From VRUE01 sp963788975 (GTDB taxonomy: Bacteria > Actinomycetota > Thermoleophilia > Solirubrobacterales > 70-9), in NCBI GenBank assembly GCA_963788975.1, contig CAWBIJ010000002.1, forward strand, positions 248,001 through 312,000: a stretch of 64,000 nucleotides of DNA, written 5' to 3'. The translations under genes and the position numbers were made by a program. Shown in pieces: positions 62,057 to 64,000 of the stretch (its first letter is position 1; every line of letters begins with the position of its first letter). The notes beneath the pieces were generated by a model, which made no database searches, had not been told where the DNA came from, and saw only the letters and a program-made list of their open reading frames with translations.

Positions 62057-63735
62057 CAGCCCACCATGTCCCTCGCGGCGGCGCCGGCCGGGATCATCGG
62101 GAAGCAGTTCTCCTCCTTGGAGACGCGCACGTCGAGCAGCACCGGGCCGTCGGTCTCCAGCGCCTTGCCCATCGTCTCCTCGAGGTCGGCGGCGTCCTCG
62201 CAGCGCAACCCGGTGGCGCCGAAGGCCTCGGCCAGCTTCACCCAGTCGGGGCTCGGGCCCATCTCGACCGAGCTGTAGCGACGGTCCCAGAACAGCTCCT
62301 GCCACTGACGGACCATGCCCATATAGCCGTTGTTCATCAGGAAGACCTTGACCGGGATCTGCTCCGCGACGCAGGTGGCGAGCTCCTGGCAGTTCATGAT
62401 CAGGCTGCCGTCACCAGCCAGGCAGACGACGTTGTCGTCGGGACAGGCGACCTTGGCGCCAACCGCGGCGGGGAGGCCGAAACCCATCGTCCCCAGCCCG
62501 CCTGAGTTGATCCAGCGGCGCGGCTTGTCGAAGCCGTAGTACTGCGCCGCCCACATCTGGTGTTGGCCGACGTCGGAAGTGACGATCGCGTCGCCCTGCG
62601 TCGCCCGGTGCATCGCCTCGACCATGAACTGCGGCTTGATCTCGCCGCCCTCGCCCTCGTCGTAGCGCAGCGGGTACTCCTCCTCCCAGGCGCGCAGCTG
62701 CTTCCACCAGGAGTCCAGGCGGCCGGGATCGGTCTGCAGCGCCCGGTACTCGCGGGTCAGCTTCGGCAGTACCTGCTTGGCGTCGCCGACGATCGGGATG
62801 TGGGCGGGGACGTTCTTGGAGATCTCCGCCGGGTCGATGTCGATGTGGATGAACTTGGCGCGTGGGGCGAACTCGGAGAGCTTGCCGGTGATGCGGTCGT
62901 CAAAGCGAGAGCCGATCGCGACGATCAGGTCCGCCTCGTCCATCGCGTAGTTGGCGGCGCGGGTGCCGTGCATGCCGAGCATCCCCAGCCATTGCTCGCT
63001 GGAGGCGGGGAAAGCACCCAGGCCCATCAGGGTCGAGGTGACCGGGAAGCGGTCCGATGCGGCGAACTCGCGCAGCTCCTCGGAGGCGTTGGCGTTGACG
63101 ACGCCGCCGCCCGTGTAGAGGATCGGCCGGTTCGCGTTGGCGATCGCCTTGGCGGCGATCCTGATCTGCTTGATGTTGCCGTCGGTCGAGGGCTTGTATC
63201 CCGCCAGGTCGACCGGCTCGGTGCGGGGCAGGTAGTCGATGTCGGCGCGGGAGAGATCCTGCGGGATGTCGAGCAGGACCGGGCCCGGCCGCCCCGTCGA
63301 GGCGACGTGGAAGGCCTCGTGGACGTACTCGGGGATCTGGCGCGGGTCGGTGACCGCGAAGGAGTGCTTGACGAAGGGCAGCGTGGCGCCAAGGATGTCC
63401 GCCTCCTGGAAGCCGTCGGTGCCGATCAGCTCGGTCCGCACCTGGCCGGTGACGAAGACGGTCGGGACCGAGTCCATCATCGCGTCGGCGATCGCCGTCA
63501 CCAGGTTGGTGGCGCCGGGGCCCGAGGTAGCGAAGGCGACACCGACCCGGCCCGAGGCCTTGGCGTAGCCCTCCGCCGCGTGCCCCCCGCCCTGCTCGTG
63601 ACGCACCTGGATGTGGCGGAAGTCGGCGTCGACGAGCGCGTCGTAGGTGGGCAAGTTGGCCCCGCCGGGGATGCCGAAGATGTGTTCGACGCCCTCGGCC
63701 TTGAGGCTTTCCATCAGTGTGTCCGCGGCTCTCAT
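62056..63735 (-). CDS. ilvB: acetolactate synthase large (catalytic) subunit
   Basis: IlvB condenses pyruvate with pyruvate or 2-ketobutyrate using ThDP, FAD and magnesium. The 559-residue protein has VEHIFGIPGGANLPTYDAL, the activating Glu in VRHEQGGGHAAEGYAKASG, the FAD-domain VAIGSRFDDRITG and the ThDP motif GDGSLIMNCQELATCVAEQ...NNGYMGMVRQWQELF. It is a normal anabolic AHAS, not the catabolic ALS form. It starts ATG at 63735 and is translationally coupled to ilvN. Confidence 0.95.
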   Translation of the reverse strand: MRAADTLMESLKAEGVEHIFGIPGGANLPTYDALVDADFRHIQVRHEQGGGHAAEGYAKASGRVGVAFATSGPGATNLVTAIADAMMDSVPTVFVTGQVRTELIGTDGFQEADILGATLPFVKHSFAVTDPRQIPEYVHEAFHVASTGRPGPVLLDIPQDLSRADIDYLPRTEPVDLAGYKPSTDGNIKQIRIAAKAIANANRPILYTGGGVVNANASEELREFAASDRFPVTSTLMGLGAFPASSEQWLGMLGMHGTRAANYAMDEADLIVAIGSRFDDRITGKLSEFAPRAKFIHIDIDPAEISKNVPAHIPIVGDAKQVLPKLTREYRALQTDPGRLDSWWKQLRAWEEEYPLRYDEGEGGEIKPQFMVEAMHRATQGDAIVTSDVGQHQMWAAQYYGFDKPRRWINSGGLGTMGFGLPAAVGAKVACPDDNVVCLAGDGSLIMNCQELATCVAEQIPVKVFLMNNGYMGMVRQWQELFWDRRYSSVEMGPSPDWVKLAEAFGATGLRCEDAADLEETMGKALETDGPVLLDVRVSKEENCFPMIPAGAAARDMVG

Positions 63736-63793
63736 CGGGAGGGCGATGGTACCAGCGGCCTGACGGCCACCTTGCAGGCGATTTGGCGACTGC

Positions 63794-64000
63794 TCAGAGC
63801 TGGACCGGGGCGCCGGGGCGCCACCGGGTCGTCGGGTCGATCGAGCTCTCGATCACCCGCTCCTTGTGGCGCTCGATCGCGTGCAGCATCGACTCGACCA
63901 GCTCCTCGCCGAGCAGCGTCGGCTCGAGGCCGAGGTCGAGCAGCTTGGTGTGGATCGCGTTGTAGTAGTGCTCTTCCTTCTCGACCCGCGGGTTCTCGCA
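63794..64000 (-). CDS. sqdB: C-terminal end of a probable UDP-sulfoquinovose synthase (cut by window edge)
   Basis: Only the last 68 residues are in the window. They read ENPRVEKEEHYYNAIHTKLLDLGLEP and then a helical segment ending RWRPGAPVQL. The block NPRVExEEHYYNxxHTKLxxLGLxP is a distinctive feature of the SqdB/SQD1 family, which makes UDP-sulfoquinovose from UDP-glucose and sulfite for sulfolipid synthesis. The main SDR domain lies beyond the edge, so the call rests on this C-terminal block alone. The stop is 58 bp upstream of ilvB on the same strand. Confidence 0.7.
   Translation of the reverse strand, partial: CENPRVEKEEHYYNAIHTKLLDLGLEPTLLGEELVESMLHAIERHKERVIESSIDPTTRWRPGAPVQL

Overview
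The window is about 64 kb of high-GC, very compact bacterial chromosome. Actinobacterial-style gene clusters (pgeF-yggS-sepF-proC-yggT-lspA-rluA and rpsB-tsf-pyrH-frr-uppS-cdsA-dxr-rseP), menaquinone synthesis, an actinobacterial-type SerC and the high GC point to an actinomycetote. The split HisG/HisZ enzyme and the long tail on ribosomal protein S2 suggest the Thermoleophilia (Solirubrobacterales/Gaiellales side). That placement is inference; the 16S gene in the window could settle it. Everything looks like core chromosome: no phage, insertion sequence, integrase or CRISPR array was seen.

Layout. Positions 1-19581 are one long minus-strand run: murA, then histidine synthesis (hisZ-G-D-B-H, a gap holding a structured repeat, hisA-F), cca, the pgeF...rluA cell-division/envelope cluster, and the translation/isoprenoid/lipid cluster ending in rseP, which is cut by the left edge. 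After a plus-strand hydrolase (19608-20636) comes a minus-strand rRNA operon (16S-23S-5S, 25858-20912) with no spacer tRNA, its processing stems and a terminator. tyrS lies upstream and faces away from a class A penicillin-binding protein gene. From 48492 down to 29484 almost everything is again minus strand: serC-serA, an oxidoreductase, an RTX protein, leuA with a leucine leader peptide, an orphan AbiEi/DUF559 protein, an XRE-cupin regulator, leuC-leuD-methyltransferase-leuB, ilvE, cimA, a DegT aminotransferase, argH and a DNA glycosylase. The right end carries ilvC, menE diverging from menB-A-C-D, three tandem secreted beta-propeller proteins, menF, ilvN (frameshifted), ilvB and the 3' end of a probable sqdB.

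How the genes work together. Branched-chain amino acid synthesis is nearly complete here: citramalate synthase for threonine-independent 2-ketobutyrate, IlvBN, IlvC, IlvE and LeuABCD; ilvD is not in the window. Histidine synthesis is largely present, serine synthesis has serA and serC, and menaquinone synthesis has menF, D, C, E, B and A but no menH or methyltransferase menG.

Most interesting items: (1) a 19-residue leader with seven leucines upstream of leuA whose Leu codons are complementary to the leuA Shine-Dalgarno region, suggesting a compact ribosome-controlled switch; (2) two small families of structured intergenic repeats, each with two copies and compensatory base changes; (3) MurA with Asp in place of the fosfomycin-target Cys; (4) a one-base frameshift in ilvN; (5) a trans-aconitate-methyltransferase-like gene inside the leu operon; (6) a tandem triplet of secreted propeller proteins sharing a Cys-terminated C-terminal signature.
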